A program made the position numbers and the translations under genes. Below the pieces are notes generated by a model. It saw only the letters and a list, made by a program, of their open reading frames with translations, did not search any database and had not been told where the DNA came from. DNA of 24,239 bases from Dehalococcoidia bacterium (GTDB taxonomy: Bacteria > Chloroflexota > Dehalococcoidia > UBA3495), in contig PCAH01000146.1 in the NCBI GenBank assembly GCA_002730485.1, positions 1 through 24,239 on the forward strand, read 5' to 3'. Positions 15,899 to 23,983 of this stretch are shown here, piece by piece (position 1 is the first letter of the stretch; each line of letters opens with the position of its first letter).

Positions 15899-15940
15899 TT
15901 GAATAGAAACTAAAATAAGTTTCATATTTAATCTATTCAA
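15899..15940. repeat. Nested inverted repeats upstream of the acyl-CoA dehydrogenase
   Basis: TTGAATAG (15899-15906) and CTATTCAA (15933-15940) are exact inverted copies. Inside them GAAACT (15906-15911) and AGTTTC (15918-15923) form a second exact pair. The stretch is AT-rich against its surroundings and overlaps the candidate promoter, so it is a plausible regulator site. A 5-bp hairpin (15962-15974) sits directly after the mutase stop. Confidence 0.5.
15912..15940 (-). promoter_or_regulatory. Candidate promoter of the acyl-CoA dehydrogenase
   Basis: On the minus strand, TTGAAT (15935-15940), 17 bases, then TATTTT (15912-15917). The -10 lies exactly in the loop between the inner inverted arms. 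Each hexamer matches consensus at four of six bases. Confidence 0.4.
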
Positions 15941-15974
15941 TATCTACCGGAGGTACAGAATCCGGCCTCGCCGG

Positions 15975-17636
15975 TTAGAAGGATAAGGCTCCGTCTTGCT
16001 CGCCAAATACCCCTCTGAACACCTGACAGATCTCCCCCATGGTGCAGTAGCTTTCCACGCACTCCAAGATAGCCGGAACGGTATTATCATCGCTCTGAGC
16101 AACCTGCTCCAAATGCTCCAAAGAAGCCTTCACATTGCTGTCGTCGCGCTGTTTACGCAGCCGTTCTAACCGGGCAATCTGGGTCTTGGCTGCTTCCTCA
16201 TTGACACGCATCAGCCCTTCTATGGGGACTTCCTCGGTGGTGAACCGGTTTACCCCGACGATGGTCCGGTTGCCCGATTCTACTTCTTGGCCATACTTGT
16301 AGGCCGCGTCTCCAATCTCTCTCACCTGGAAACCCTGCTCAATAGCCTCAACCGAGCCGCCCATGTCGTCTATCCGCTGGATGTACTCCAGGGCTTTTGC
16401 CTCAAGCTCGTTGGTCAGGCTTTCAACGTAATAGGAGCCGCCCAGAGGGTCGACTACATCGGCCGCACCACTCTCAAATGCCAGTATTTGCTGGGTACGT
16501 AGAGACAGCTGAACCGAGTCTTCTGAGGGCAGTGCCAGCGCTTCGTCGCGGGAGTTCACATGCAGCGATTGGGAACCGCCTAGAATCGCCGACAGAGCCT
16601 GGATGGTGCAGCGAATCAGGTTGTTGTCCGGCTGTTGCGCAGTGAGGCTCACGCCTGCCGTCTGGGTGTGAAACCGCAGCATCATGGAGCGTGGGTCCTT
16701 GGCGCCGAAACGGTCTTTCATGATCCTGGCCCACATACGGCGTGCCGCCCGGAACTTGGCCACTTCCTCAAACAGGTTGTTCTGGGCCACAAAGAAGAAG
16801 GACAGCCTGGGGGCAAAATCGTCTATCTTGAGTCCAGCGTCCAACGCAGCTTGAACGTAGGAAATGGCGTTGGCGAAGGTGAAGGCAAGTTCCTGCACCG
16901 CAGTGGCCCCAGCCTCACGCATGTGATAGCCGGAGATGCTGATGGTGTTCCATTTAGGCACGTTATCGTGGCAGTACTTGAACAGGTCCACGACCAGCCT
17001 CATGGACTGCCGCGGCGGGTAGGCGTAGGTGCCGCGGGCGATGTATTCCTTGAGGATGTCGTTTTGCACCGTGCCGCTGATCTGCTCCATGGACACGCCC
17101 TGCTTCCGCGCCGCGACTATGTAGAAGCACAGCAGCACCGATGCGGTGGCGTTGATGGTCATGGAGGTGCTGACCTTGTCCATGGGGATCTGGTCGAACA
17201 GGGTCTCCATGTCCTCCAGGCTGCAGATGGGAACGCCGACCTTGCCCACTTCGCCGTTGGCCAGCAGGTGGTCCGAGTCGTACCCAATCTGGGTTGGCAG
17301 GTCAAAGGCAATGGAAAGTCCGGTCTGGCCATTCTCCAGCAGATAGCGGAAACGTTCGTTGGTGTCGGCGGCGGTTCCGTAACCCGAGTACTGGCGCATG
17401 GTCCAGACCCGACCCCGGTAGGTGTTGGGTTGGACGCCCCTGGTGTAGGGGAACTCCCCGGGATAGCCCAAGTCGTTGTCGTAGTCCAATCCCTGGTTTT
17501 GCAGATCTTCGGGGCTGTACAGCGAGTCGATGTCCAAACCGCTGTCGGTCTGGAAATTCTCGCGCCGTTCCGGAAATCTTTTGACAGCAGGGTCCAAAGT
17601 TTTTTGTTTCCACTGCTTTTTATCGCTGCTAGGCAT
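15975..17636 (-). CDS. mcmA1: Methylmalonyl-CoA mutase, large (catalytic) subunit
   Basis: A 553-residue TIM-barrel subunit without a B12-binding domain, which is encoded separately at 13686-14102. Substrate-tunnel signatures are present: [47 protein letters not shown], the active-site His in [11 protein letters not shown] and [16 protein letters not shown] near the C-terminal part of the barrel. The enzyme converts (R)-methylmalonyl-CoA to succinyl-CoA. I start at ATG 17634-17636 because GGAG lies seven bases upstream and overlaps the alternative TTG at 17646-17648. A promoter with 17-base spacing lies about 80 bases upstream. Related mutases (isobutyryl-, ethylmalonyl-CoA) are possible, but the adjacent epimerase favours methylmalonyl-CoA. 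Confidence 0.94.
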   Translation of the reverse strand: MPSSDKKQWKQKTLDPAVKRFPERRENFQTDSGLDIDSLYSPEDLQNQGLDYDNDLGYPGEFPYTRGVQPNTYRGRVWTMRQYSGYGTAADTNERFRYLLENGQTGLSIAFDLPTQIGYDSDHLLANGEVGKVGVPICSLEDMETLFDQIPMDKVSTSMTINATASVLLCFYIVAARKQGVSMEQISGTVQNDILKEYIARGTYAYPPRQSMRLVVDLFKYCHDNVPKWNTISISGYHMREAGATAVQELAFTFANAISYVQAALDAGLKIDDFAPRLSFFFVAQNNLFEEVAKFRAARRMWARIMKDRFGAKDPRSMMLRFHTQTAGVSLTAQQPDNNLIRCTIQALSAILGGSQSLHVNSRDEALALPSEDSVQLSLRTQQILAFESGAADVVDPLGGSYYVESLTNELEAKALEYIQRIDDMGGSVEAIEQGFQVREIGDAAYKYGQEVESGNRTIVGVNRFTTEEVPIEGLMRVNEEAAKTQIARLERLRKQRDDSNVKASLEHLEQVAQSDDNTVPAILECVESYCTMGEICQVFRGVFGEQDGALSF

Positions 17637-17717
17637 GCCAAACTCCAAAAAATCGCTGAGCCGCCGATTAAAGGGGTCTTTGGAACAAACCTAGTCCCCA
17701 GTCGGCTAAACCCAACA

Positions 17718-17746
17718 ATTGTACCCATATATATGGAGGCACTCAA
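17718..17746 (-). promoter_or_regulatory. Promoter of the mutase operon with a palindrome in the spacer
   Basis: On the minus strand, TTGAGT (17741-17746), 17 bases, then TACAAT (17718-17723). The spacer contains the perfect 12-bp palindrome CCATATATATGG (17725-17736). The site lies between the divergent mutase and chlorite-dismutase-like genes, so a bound regulator could affect both. Confidence 0.6.
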
Positions 17747-17768
17747 GGCGAACCGAGGATGATAACCT

Positions 17769-18647
17769 ATGCCAAGGCCCATCAAACCATCATCAGACCT
17801 CCGGCAAGGAATAACCATGCAACCATCAGAACTGAACATGACGACCACCGTCACCGGCCACCAGCTTTTTTTGTTTGTTACTTTTGGTGACGGAACCAAT
17901 GACAGACTGGCAGCAGCCATCGATAAGTTGGGCGAGCAGATGGAGAACGTCCATGATGTTGATGGGCCTGCGTCGGCTGATGCCTTTGCCGGTGGCCGGT
18001 TCCAGTTGCTGCGGGCTGAACCAGGTCTGACCACAGACCAGCAAATTAACCACCCTGCGGTGTCAGAGTCCCATGGGCTGATTCGTTTGGAGTGCGCTTC
18101 GCTGGAGCCGATCAAGGAATACGAATCCGGCTGTCGCCGGTTGATAGAGACCGCTGGCGGGTCTGTTGAGACCCTGGCCGGGGTGATGCGGCCCCGCAGC
18201 TACACCAGCCATGCCATGACCGAGTTTGCTTACGCCCACGCCATGCCGCCGACGCCAGGCGAAAGATCGCCCCTAGCCGCCGTGACTCCCATGAACAAGA
18301 CCGAAGCCTGGTGGCAGATGGATTTCCTTCACCGGGAGAGTTTCTTTCTCCCTCGCTACAACGAGAACGAGGAGATGGTGGTGAAGGGTCACGCCCTGGC
18401 CAGCGCCGCTGGTGTACCAGGCATCAACCGACGGCTGGTGCATTCACCCAACGGATACGGACTGGAGGGGAAGTACGACTTCGTGGGGTACTTCGAGTTC
18501 GCCGAGAAAGATGCACCGGTGTTCCGAGAAGTGATGGCTGGACTGCGTGACAAAGTGCAAAACCCAGAATGGAAGTATGTGCTGGAAGGCCCCGAGTGGT
18601 GGGGTCGCCGCGTCAGAACCGCCGCCGAGTTCCTCGAAAGGACTTAA
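17769..18647 (+). CDS. Chlorite dismutase-like (Cld/HemQ superfamily) protein
   Basis: 292 residues from the ATG at 17769. ATG 17817, with AAGGA six bases upstream, is an equally good start and would give 276. The C-terminal half resembles the Cld fold: [13 protein letters not shown] places a His (residue 225) where the proximal heme ligand sits in Cld (pattern K-R-K-L-x-H-S), followed by YDFVGYFEF, an [12 protein letters not shown] helix and [10 protein letters not shown] at the end. The family includes chlorite dismutase, coproheme decarboxylase and members of unknown role. I could not place a distal Arg, so chlorite turnover should not be assumed. It diverges from the mutase operon, and its stop overlaps the DUF3179 stop by four bases. 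The family call is from remembered motifs and is moderate. Confidence 0.55.
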   Translation: MPRPIKPSSDLRQGITMQPSELNMTTTVTGHQLFLFVTFGDGTNDRLAAAIDKLGEQMENVHDVDGPASADAFAGGRFQLLRAEPGLTTDQQINHPAVSESHGLIRLECASLEPIKEYESGCRRLIETAGGSVETLAGVMRPRSYTSHAMTEFAYAHAMPPTPGERSPLAAVTPMNKTEAWWQMDFLHRESFFLPRYNENEEMVVKGHALASAAGVPGINRRLVHSPNGYGLEGKYDFVGYFEFAEKDAPVFREVMAGLRDKVQNPEWKYVLEGPEWWGRRVRTAAEFLERT

Positions 18648-19768
18648 CCCGCAGCCGTCCCATATACCTCTGTCTGGGGATGGAAATCGCTCCAGGCGAA
18701 CCAGAACGAGTAGTGGGACGGCAGTCTTTCGAGGCGTTCACCAAACAACTCGCCCTCCACCGCCTGGCCGGTCAGCACCTGCCACAGGGTTCCGGTTTCA
18801 CGGTCTCGCATCAACGCCACACCATCCCTCACCGACGCCGGTTCAAAGTTCAGGGCGCGGCCACCTATCTTGCGGACAAAGGCTGCTCCGCTCTCGGAGG
18901 TCGGATCAAAGGTAACAAGCACTTATGTCCCGGCAAAGTGGTCATTGATCACCATCTCCTCCGCTATCGCATTGAAGGAGTAGGCCTTGGCGATTCCGGA
19001 CACGGCCATGCCCAGAACCAAGTCTTTCTTGGGCAGTCGCGGGTCTTTGTTGGTCTCGCCAATCACTCCGGTGGAACCGCCGCTGTAATAGCCGTCATAG
19101 ACGTCCCTACCGTAGCTCCCACCTTTGTCCAAGACCAAAGTATCGGGATGCAAGCTCAACCATTGCTGCCAGGATGTTTGCACGGCAGGGACGATCTCCA
19201 GGTCTTGATTGACCTGCGGGCCCTTGATGCCGCGATGCAAGAACTGACTCCACAGGGTGTTCGACTGGTGGTCATACATCACCAGGGCGTTCATGACCAG
19301 CTTGCCCGACACACCAAATGTGTGCTCGGCTCCCTCAAACTCTCGGGCATATACAATGCCCGTAAAGCAGAGCGGTCACCAAGTGACCGCGACGGGCTTG
19401 CCGCCCACCGTATCGTTCACTATCTCGTGTCGCGACAACAGCTTCAGCGGATAAGCCCGGCTGTCACCGTTGATCGACAGGCCAATCACCCTCTCTGACG
19501 GGTCCATCTCATCCCGAGCGGCCGCCTGGAAACCGAACTCGGGCTGCAAGATAGCTGGTATGCCGTCACGGCCCAGGATGTTGATGATTCTGAGGTCTCT
19601 GGTGCCATCGGAATCGGCGGCCCGCTGCGACGACGGATCTTCTATGGTTACGGTCTCACCGCCAAACCTCAGGGTGAACTGGCCAATCGCGGGCACGAAT
19701 ATGATGGCCAATCCAAGGGCCACCAGAAGGGCGACGATGATCGTGTAAGGCCTGAGCAATATTCCCAT
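18644..19768 (-). pseudogene. DUF3179 protein interrupted by an in-frame TGA (Cys/Sec position) and a TAA
   Basis: A single frame of 375 codons with two internal stops. Part 1 (19768-19379) has an N-terminal membrane helix and the DUF3179 sequence NGDSRAYPLKLLSRHEIVND and GGKPVAVTW. The next codon is TGA (19376-19378), followed by PLCFTGIVYAR; the family has Cys there, giving CPLC. Part 2 runs on through FGVSGKLVMNALVMYD and SLWSQ-like NTLWSQ to AGT, then TAA (18923-18925). Part 3 is [12 protein letters not shown] to [16 protein letters not shown], also family-like. Either this is a decaying gene, or the TGA encodes selenocysteine (a SECIS-like hairpin follows) and the TAA is a later lesion or error. 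The start is ATG 19766-19768. The biochemical role of DUF3179 is not known to me. Confidence 0.75.
19340..19378 (-). promoter_or_regulatory. SECIS-like hairpin immediately after the DUF3179 TGA
   Basis: On the minus strand, 20 bases after the TGA the five-base loop TGTAT begins, closed by a perfect 7-bp stem CGGGCAT/ATGCCCG (19356-19362 with 19344-19350). A lower CTCT/AGAG stem pairs across a 6-base bulge. The general bacterial SECIS description asks for an apical loop 16-37 bases from UGA with a G in its first two positions, and both hold here. Chance hairpins of this kind do occur, so this is a candidate only. Confidence 0.4.
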
Positions 19769-19831
19769 CAGTTAGAAGTACCTCAGTGGAGACTACGCCG
19801 CAGTTGGGATAAAGGACTTCTGCTGTCTTAA

Positions 19832-20221
19832 TTACTCCAGGATCACCACCGCTTCGATCTCAACGTCCAAGCCTGGTTCAGCCAAGGCGGTGATCTCAAT
19901 CAGCGAATTAGCCGGGTTTTCGCCTTGGAAATGTTTGGCGAATAGAGCTTCCATTTGATTGGAGTCCGCCTTATAGTCGGCCATACTGGTCACAAAACAA
20001 GTCAGCTTGGCGAAACTATCCGTTCCAGCGCCTTCCGCAGCTGCAACAGAGATTAAACGGCCCAGAGCAACATCCAGTTGCTCCATCATCGACTTGCCCT
20101 GAGTAGCCGTTCCCCGAGCGGTGCAGCCCGAGATGTACATGGTATTGCCTGCTATGACGGCCCGACTGTAAGTGGGGCCTGCCGGGGCGATTTCGTATTG
20201 CTTCCTTATTAGTGGCATCAT
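19832..20221 (-). CDS. RidA/YjgF-family protein lacking the catalytic Arg
   Basis: A 129-residue trimer-forming Rid protein: IAPAGPTYSRAVIAGNTMYISG at the N-terminus, then MEQLDVALGRLISVAAAEG and the end GLDVEIEAVVILE. True RidA deaminates reactive enamines and imines using the Arg of P-A-R-S. Here the motif reads NPANSLIEI, with Asn at that place, so the deaminase activity is doubtful and it may belong to a Rid subgroup of other function. Two ATG codons stand in tandem; GGAG precedes them by 4 and 7 bases. It lies 63 bases upstream of the DUF3179 gene, same strand. Confidence 0.9.
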   Translation of the reverse strand: MMPLIRKQYEIAPAGPTYSRAVIAGNTMYISGCTARGTATQGKSMMEQLDVALGRLISVAAAEGAGTDSFAKLTCFVTSMADYKADSNQMEALFAKHFQGENPANSLIEITALAEPGLDVEIEAVVILE

Positions 20222-20298
20222 CCAACTCCATGATTCAAATTTGTATCAGGAGAATTCTAATCAAATCTCCGGACTGCGTCACTAAACGGCCTGGCGGT

Positions 20299-20328
20299 CT
20301 GGCACGACGCACTCACAGCGGCTATAAT
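20299..20328 (+). promoter_or_regulatory. Promoter of tRNA-Gly
   Basis: CTGGCA (20299-20304), 18 bases, then consensus TATAAT (20323-20328), ending 17 bases before the mature tRNA. Confidence 0.6.
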
Positions 20329-20344
20329 TTGTTAGCCCATTAAA

Positions 20345-20418
20345 GCGGGTGTAGCTCAGTGGTAGAGCTCCAGCCTTCCAAGCTGGCCATGTGGGTTCGA
20401 TTCCCATCACCCGCTCCA
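20345..20418 (+). tRNA. tRNA-Gly (anticodon TCC)
   Basis: A full cloverleaf. The acceptor stem GCGGGTG pairs with CACCCGC (20408-20414). The D arm contains AGCTCAGTGGTAGAGCT, and the anticodon arm CCAGC-CTTCCAA-GCTGG gives anticodon TCC, reading GGA/GGG. The T arm has GTGGGTTCGATTCCCAT. Discriminator T and a genome-encoded CCA follow (20416-20418). A strong intrinsic terminator comes 12 bases later. Confidence 0.97.
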
Positions 20419-20430
20419 CATTGCAAAACA

Positions 20431-20474
20431 AAAGAGACCCTTCCAGTCATTTGGAAAGGTCTCTTTTTATTTTC
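20431..20474. terminator. Bidirectional intrinsic terminator
   Basis: AAAGAGACCCTTCCA (20431-20445) pairs with TGGAAAGGTCTCTTT (20452-20466) with a single mismatch around a 6-base loop. A T-rich tail follows on the plus strand. On the minus strand TTTTGTTTT follows, so it can end both the tRNA and the convergent 20490-20945 gene. Confidence 0.9.
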
Positions 20475-20489
20475 TGGCCGTGACGCTTG

Positions 20490-20945
20490 CTATTTTTCCA
20501 GCAGACTCCTAGCCGCTTCCCTGACCGCTTCACCGTCCAGGTTCACCGAGAATTTTCCATCGTCCATCTCTTTGAAGGCGTCATCGTTGTTAAAGCTCTT
20601 CATGAGTTCGGCTACGGCGGCGTCCCGTTTATCGTCCGGCAGTTCCACTGGATTATCCGACTCCCCCAGGTGACGCTTGATCTCGTGTTCAACCAACTCA
20701 GCTTCAACGTAACGTTCCTGAATCTGGTTGATCTCCCTCAGGTGCCCGCCCAGATAACAGCCGCCAAACTGGAGGGATTCGCTGCGTCGCCCTTCAAAGT
20801 CGCCTTCACTCTGATACCTGGGCTCCAGTTCCTGAGTTTCCAGATAATCGTGGATTTCCTTGTCCTCGGGGTCAGGGGTCTCCAGATTGGAGATCATGAC
20901 CACCGTGTACATAAAAAAGTCAGCCGGTTCAACTTTAATGATCAT
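20490..20945 (-). CDS. Hypothetical protein, 151 aa
   Basis: I do not recognise this protein. It is acidic, with no signal peptide or membrane segment. It begins MIIKVEPADFFMYTVVMISN and has a central FGGCYLGGHLREINQIQERY, then a charged, probably helical half (HEIKRHLGESDNPVELPDDKRDAAVAELM is cut here only for description) and a FKEMDDGKFSVNLDGEA stretch near the end. ATG 20943-20945 has AGAGGG 8 bases upstream. It follows the ketopantoate-reductase-family gene by 33 bases on the same strand, probably in one transcript, and ends at the shared terminator. Codon use looks like its neighbours. Confidence 0.75.
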   Translation of the reverse strand: MIIKVEPADFFMYTVVMISNLETPDPEDKEIHDYLETQELEPRYQSEGDFEGRRSESLQFGGCYLGGHLREINQIQERYVEAELVEHEIKRHLGESDNPVELPDDKRDAAVAELMKSFNNDDAFKEMDDGKFSVNLDGEAVREAARSLLEK

Positions 20946-20978
20946 CAGGTAACCCTCTCAAGAACCTGGTTACTTACC

Positions 20979-22028
20979 CTAGCGGGCCACCGCGTTTAGC
21001 ACGCGCTCCACGTGGTCTTCGCTCTGCTCTAGAGTCTTGTTATCGATGCCGTTCATGACTTCGATCACCGCATCGTTGTAAGGAGTCGGGATCGCGACCT
21101 CGCGGCCCTTGGCAGCAACCAGGCCATTCATCATGTTGATCTCCGAGCGGCGTCCCTTGTAGACATCCTGGGCCATGGAGGCCAGCCAGTTTACCCGACC
21201 GCCGTGGGCCGACATGAAGCCGTCCAGTTCTTCGAAGACATCTCCCTTGTCGGCATCGGCCCAGGTTTCGGCAGGCATTCCCTGGATGGGAACGACTTTC
21301 AGCCCCATGGCCAGACCAACACTGGCTGCTTCCTTGGCCAGGTGGATGCGAATCTTCCGGAGGCGAGGGTCTTCAGCCATCTGCTGGGAACCCAGGCCAG
21401 TGGAGGCGGATATCCCGTTACCCATGGAGTTCTGGGAAAGCTTTGCCCAGCGTTCACCCCACAGGTTGTCAGAGGCATAGGCGGCATCGATGTTGTCCAA
21501 CAGTCCGGCCACCATCTCAGCTCTGGGGGTTATCCGTCCGTCCTGCTCGCCAACACGGAATACGGTGTGACCCGAGTCCCGGCCAACTGCGCCGCCGCGG
21601 GTGACCAAGCCTGGTTCCCAAAGAGCGACTTCGATGTGGGATGCGATGCAGCCCATCTGCCGTTGGGGCCCGACGATCTCACCTATGGGTACGTCATTCC
21701 AGCAATTCTGCAGGGAGACGAAGAAGCCGTCGTCTCGCACATAGCGCTTGATAAAGTGGGTGGCCCATTCAGTGTCATAGGACTTCACCGATATGAAGAC
21801 CCAGTCAAAGGGGACCGCGATGTTCTGAGCGTCGGTCAAACCCATCGCCTTAACTGGGACGTTGAACGGGCCTTGGCTGCCGGTAATATCCAGACCGTCT
21901 TTGTTCATCTTTGTGACGTGTTCCGGCCACATATCAATGAAGGTCACGTCTTCGCCGATCCTGCTCAAAAAAGCCCCAACGTAACTGCCCAGCGCGCCCG
22001 CTCCCATGATGCCGATCTTGTCGCCCAT
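20979..22028 (-). CDS. Ketopantoate reductase (ApbA/PanE) family oxidoreductase
   Basis: A 349-residue protein with an N-terminal Rossmann NAD(P) motif GIMGAGALGSYVGAFLSRIG, the conserved FISVKSYDT after the third strand and VSLQNCWN (family N-G/N-N position). The C-terminal helical domain has the catalytic-Lys region GERWAKLSQNSMGNGISA and a late Glu/Asn pair in RRSEINMMNGLVAAKG. PanE reduces 2-dehydropantoate in coenzyme A synthesis, but the superfamily includes many enzymes for other 2-oxo acids and this one is longer than typical PanE, so the substrate is left open. It lies downstream of serA with an 80-base gap. ATG has GAGAGG upstream. Confidence 0.85.
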   Translation of the reverse strand: MGDKIGIMGAGALGSYVGAFLSRIGEDVTFIDMWPEHVTKMNKDGLDITGSQGPFNVPVKAMGLTDAQNIAVPFDWVFISVKSYDTEWATHFIKRYVRDDGFFVSLQNCWNDVPIGEIVGPQRQMGCIASHIEVALWEPGLVTRGGAVGRDSGHTVFRVGEQDGRITPRAEMVAGLLDNIDAAYASDNLWGERWAKLSQNSMGNGISASTGLGSQQMAEDPRLRKIRIHLAKEAASVGLAMGLKVVPIQGMPAETWADADKGDVFEELDGFMSAHGGRVNWLASMAQDVYKGRRSEINMMNGLVAAKGREVAIPTPYNDAVIEVMNGIDNKTLEQSEDHVERVLNAVAR

Positions 22029-22108
22029 AATCGTCCTCTCCTAAGTTGTCGCGTCCGGCGCTCATTCCGGACACCATCAATTTATCTACCAAAGCCAGCT
22101 ATGCTGGT

Positions 22109-23695
22109 CTACAAAGACCCTAGATGGGCCAGCCTGACATTCTCGATATGGCCCAAGGCCTGTATCTCTTCCATCACCGCTGATGGCACTGGGTCGTCTA
22201 TACCAATCACCATCATGGCCTTACCCCGCAGAGCCAGTCGGCCAACTTCCATGAAGCTGATGTTGATGTTGTGGCGGCCGGCGATCATGCCCACAGCACC
22301 GATGGACCCTGGCTGGTCCTGGTTGTCGACAAACAACATGTAGGGCGTGATCGGGATGATATCCAGCCAGTAATCGTCAATCTTCACGATGTGCGGTTCG
22401 TTTCTCAGCGACGTGCCCGCCAGGGTGATACTGCCCTCGCTGGTCTCAATGGTGGCGCTGATTATGCTGGAGTATTCCTGGGCCGAGGTGTTGTGCTGCT
22501 CGGTGATGTTCAGCCCTCGTTCGCGGGCCAACACCGGAGCGTTGATCAGGTTCACCTGGCCGGTGGTGATCGGCTCCATTAAACCCGCCAGGACTGCGGA
22601 CTGCAAAGACCGGGTGTCGTGTTCGGCGATCTCGCCCTGGTAGCTGATGGTGATGCCGATGAACTGACCGTCGGCCAGATGAGTCAGTAACTTCCCCACC
22701 ACCATTCCCACCGGAATATACGGGGCTAAGACGGCGTGGACTTCTGGAGCAACAGGCGGTGAGTTGACGGTGTTCCTGGCCGGTTCGCCCCGCAGCACCA
22801 TCAATACCTGCTCGGAGGCCTCAATTGCCACCTCCCGTTGGGCCTCCTCCGTGGAGGCTCCCAAATGGGGAGTGACCACGACTTTCGGGTGCTCGACAAG
22901 GGTCGTGTTCTGCGGCGGTTCCTGGGCGAAAACGTCCAGGGCAACCCCGCCCAGTTGGCCGGATTCCAGTCCGTCCAGGATTGCCTGTTCATCGATCAAC
23001 TCACCGCGGGCTACGTTGATCAGACGCGCTCCCGGCTTGAGCAGCTTGACCTGTTCACTCCCGATCATGTGGCGAGTGCCGTCGGTCAATGGCGTATGCA
23101 GCGTTATAAAGTCCGACTGGGCCAGCAGTTCTTCCAATGATAGTAGTTCGATTCCCATGCGCTTGGCGTAATCAGGAGATACGAACGGGTCATAACCAAC
23201 CAACCGCATGTTGAAACTCTGGGCGCGGTGAGCAACCTCAGAACCGACTCTGCCCAGGCCGCAAACTCCCAGGGTCTTGGCGCGGACTTCAACGCCCATG
23301 AAGGCGCTCCGCTTCCATTCGCCGGCCTTCAGTGAAGAGTGGGCGGATGGCACGTTCCTGGACAGTGCCAGCATCAGGGCCATGGTGTGTTCAGCAGCAG
23401 CAACAGTGTTGCCTGTCGGGGCGTTGACCACGGCGATGCCGGCGGCAGTGGCTGAATCTAAGTCGATATTATCTACGCCGATGCCGGCCCGACCGACCAC
23501 CTGCAATTTCTTGGCCTGCGCGATGACCTCTTTGGTCACCTTGGTCTCACTACGGACAACCAACCCTTCATAGTCGGCGATCACCGCCAACAGTTCCGGG
23601 GGTTTCATACCCGTTTTAACGTCGACTTCGGCGTGGGCCTTGAGCAGGTCAACACCCTCAGCGCCGATGGGGTCTGCTACCAAAATCTTGGGCAT
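22109..23695 (-). CDS. serA: D-3-phosphoglycerate dehydrogenase
   Basis: A 528-residue type-1 PGDH. The catalytic half has the NAD motif GVCGLGRVGSEVA, Arg in INVARGELID, Glu in DVFAQEPP and His in VTPHLGAST. It is followed by the allosteric-substrate-binding domain and a C-terminal ACT domain (MLFVDNQDQPGSIGAVGMIA) that normally binds serine for feedback control. It oxidises 3-phosphoglycerate as the first step of serine synthesis. The start is ATG 23693-23695, with AGGAAG 6-7 bases upstream. A longer in-frame opening to 23779 would add 28 residues unlike the family and would begin upstream of the -10 promoter box. Confidence 0.96.
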   Translation of the reverse strand: MPKILVADPIGAEGVDLLKAHAEVDVKTGMKPPELLAVIADYEGLVVRSETKVTKEVIAQAKKLQVVGRAGIGVDNIDLDSATAAGIAVVNAPTGNTVAAAEHTMALMLALSRNVPSAHSSLKAGEWKRSAFMGVEVRAKTLGVCGLGRVGSEVAHRAQSFNMRLVGYDPFVSPDYAKRMGIELLSLEELLAQSDFITLHTPLTDGTRHMIGSEQVKLLKPGARLINVARGELIDEQAILDGLESGQLGGVALDVFAQEPPQNTTLVEHPKVVVTPHLGASTEEAQREVAIEASEQVLMVLRGEPARNTVNSPPVAPEVHAVLAPYIPVGMVVGKLLTHLADGQFIGITISYQGEIAEHDTRSLQSAVLAGLMEPITTGQVNLINAPVLARERGLNITEQHNTSAQEYSSIISATIETSEGSITLAGTSLRNEPHIVKIDDYWLDIIPITPYMLFVDNQDQPGSIGAVGMIAGRHNINISFMEVGRLALRGKAMMVIGIDDPVPSAVMEEIQALGHIENVRLAHLGSL

Positions 23696-23767
23696 GAAAA
23701 TCTTCCTGTTTCTATCTGAAATATAACGCCGCCAGACTCGAAGCATGCCTGCAAAAACGGCCCATAA

Positions 23768-23776
23768 ACTATAGCA
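23768..23776 (-). promoter_or_regulatory. Extended -10 promoter for serA
   Basis: On the minus strand, TGC followed by TATAGT (23768-23773), about 70 bases before the serA ATG. No good -35 hexamer is seen. Confidence 0.4.
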
Positions 23777-23922
23777 CAATCAGGGTTAAACGGCGGTGGC
23801 TGTGGGCACTCTCAGTCTGCTTGACCCGACTGCTACCGAAGGCTAGGATAGGCGCTGACCCGCAGGCCGAGGAGGCTCCCGTGCCACCATCGGAAAGGAC
23901 CCAAGCAACTTGTCGACGTAAA

Positions 23923-23940
23923 GGGCTGAAGCTTTAGCCC
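23923..23940. repeat. Hairpin upstream of the right-edge monooxygenase
   Basis: GGGCTGAAG and CTTTAGCCC can pair fully with one G-T wobble, 44 bases before the ATG at 23984. The remainder of 23777-23983 shows no gene. It may be a leader structure. Confidence 0.35.
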
Positions 23941-23983
23941 CAGCCCAGGCAAACCCAAACCTCAAAAAACCGGAGGTACTGAA

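Noticed and set aside
17637..17717. Cobalamin riboswitch ahead of the B12-dependent mutase
   Set aside because: The leader is only about 75 bases and lacks a B12-box-like sequence.
16635..17762. 375-codon open frame on the plus strand opposite the mutase large subunit
   Set aside because: It is antisense to a clear mutase gene, has no family features, and reflects the codon bias of the real gene.
18569..19498. 309-codon open frame on the plus strand across the DUF3179 region
   Set aside because: The minus strand carries clear DUF3179 sequence; the plus-strand product has no family features.
21204..22343. 379-codon open frame on the plus strand opposite the ketopantoate-reductase-like gene
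   Set aside because: It is a shadow frame of a recognised gene, spans into serA, and has no recognisable domain.
23696..23779. 28-residue N-terminal extension of SerA
   Set aside because: It overlaps the probable promoter, and the ATG at 23695 has a ribosome site and the usual family start.
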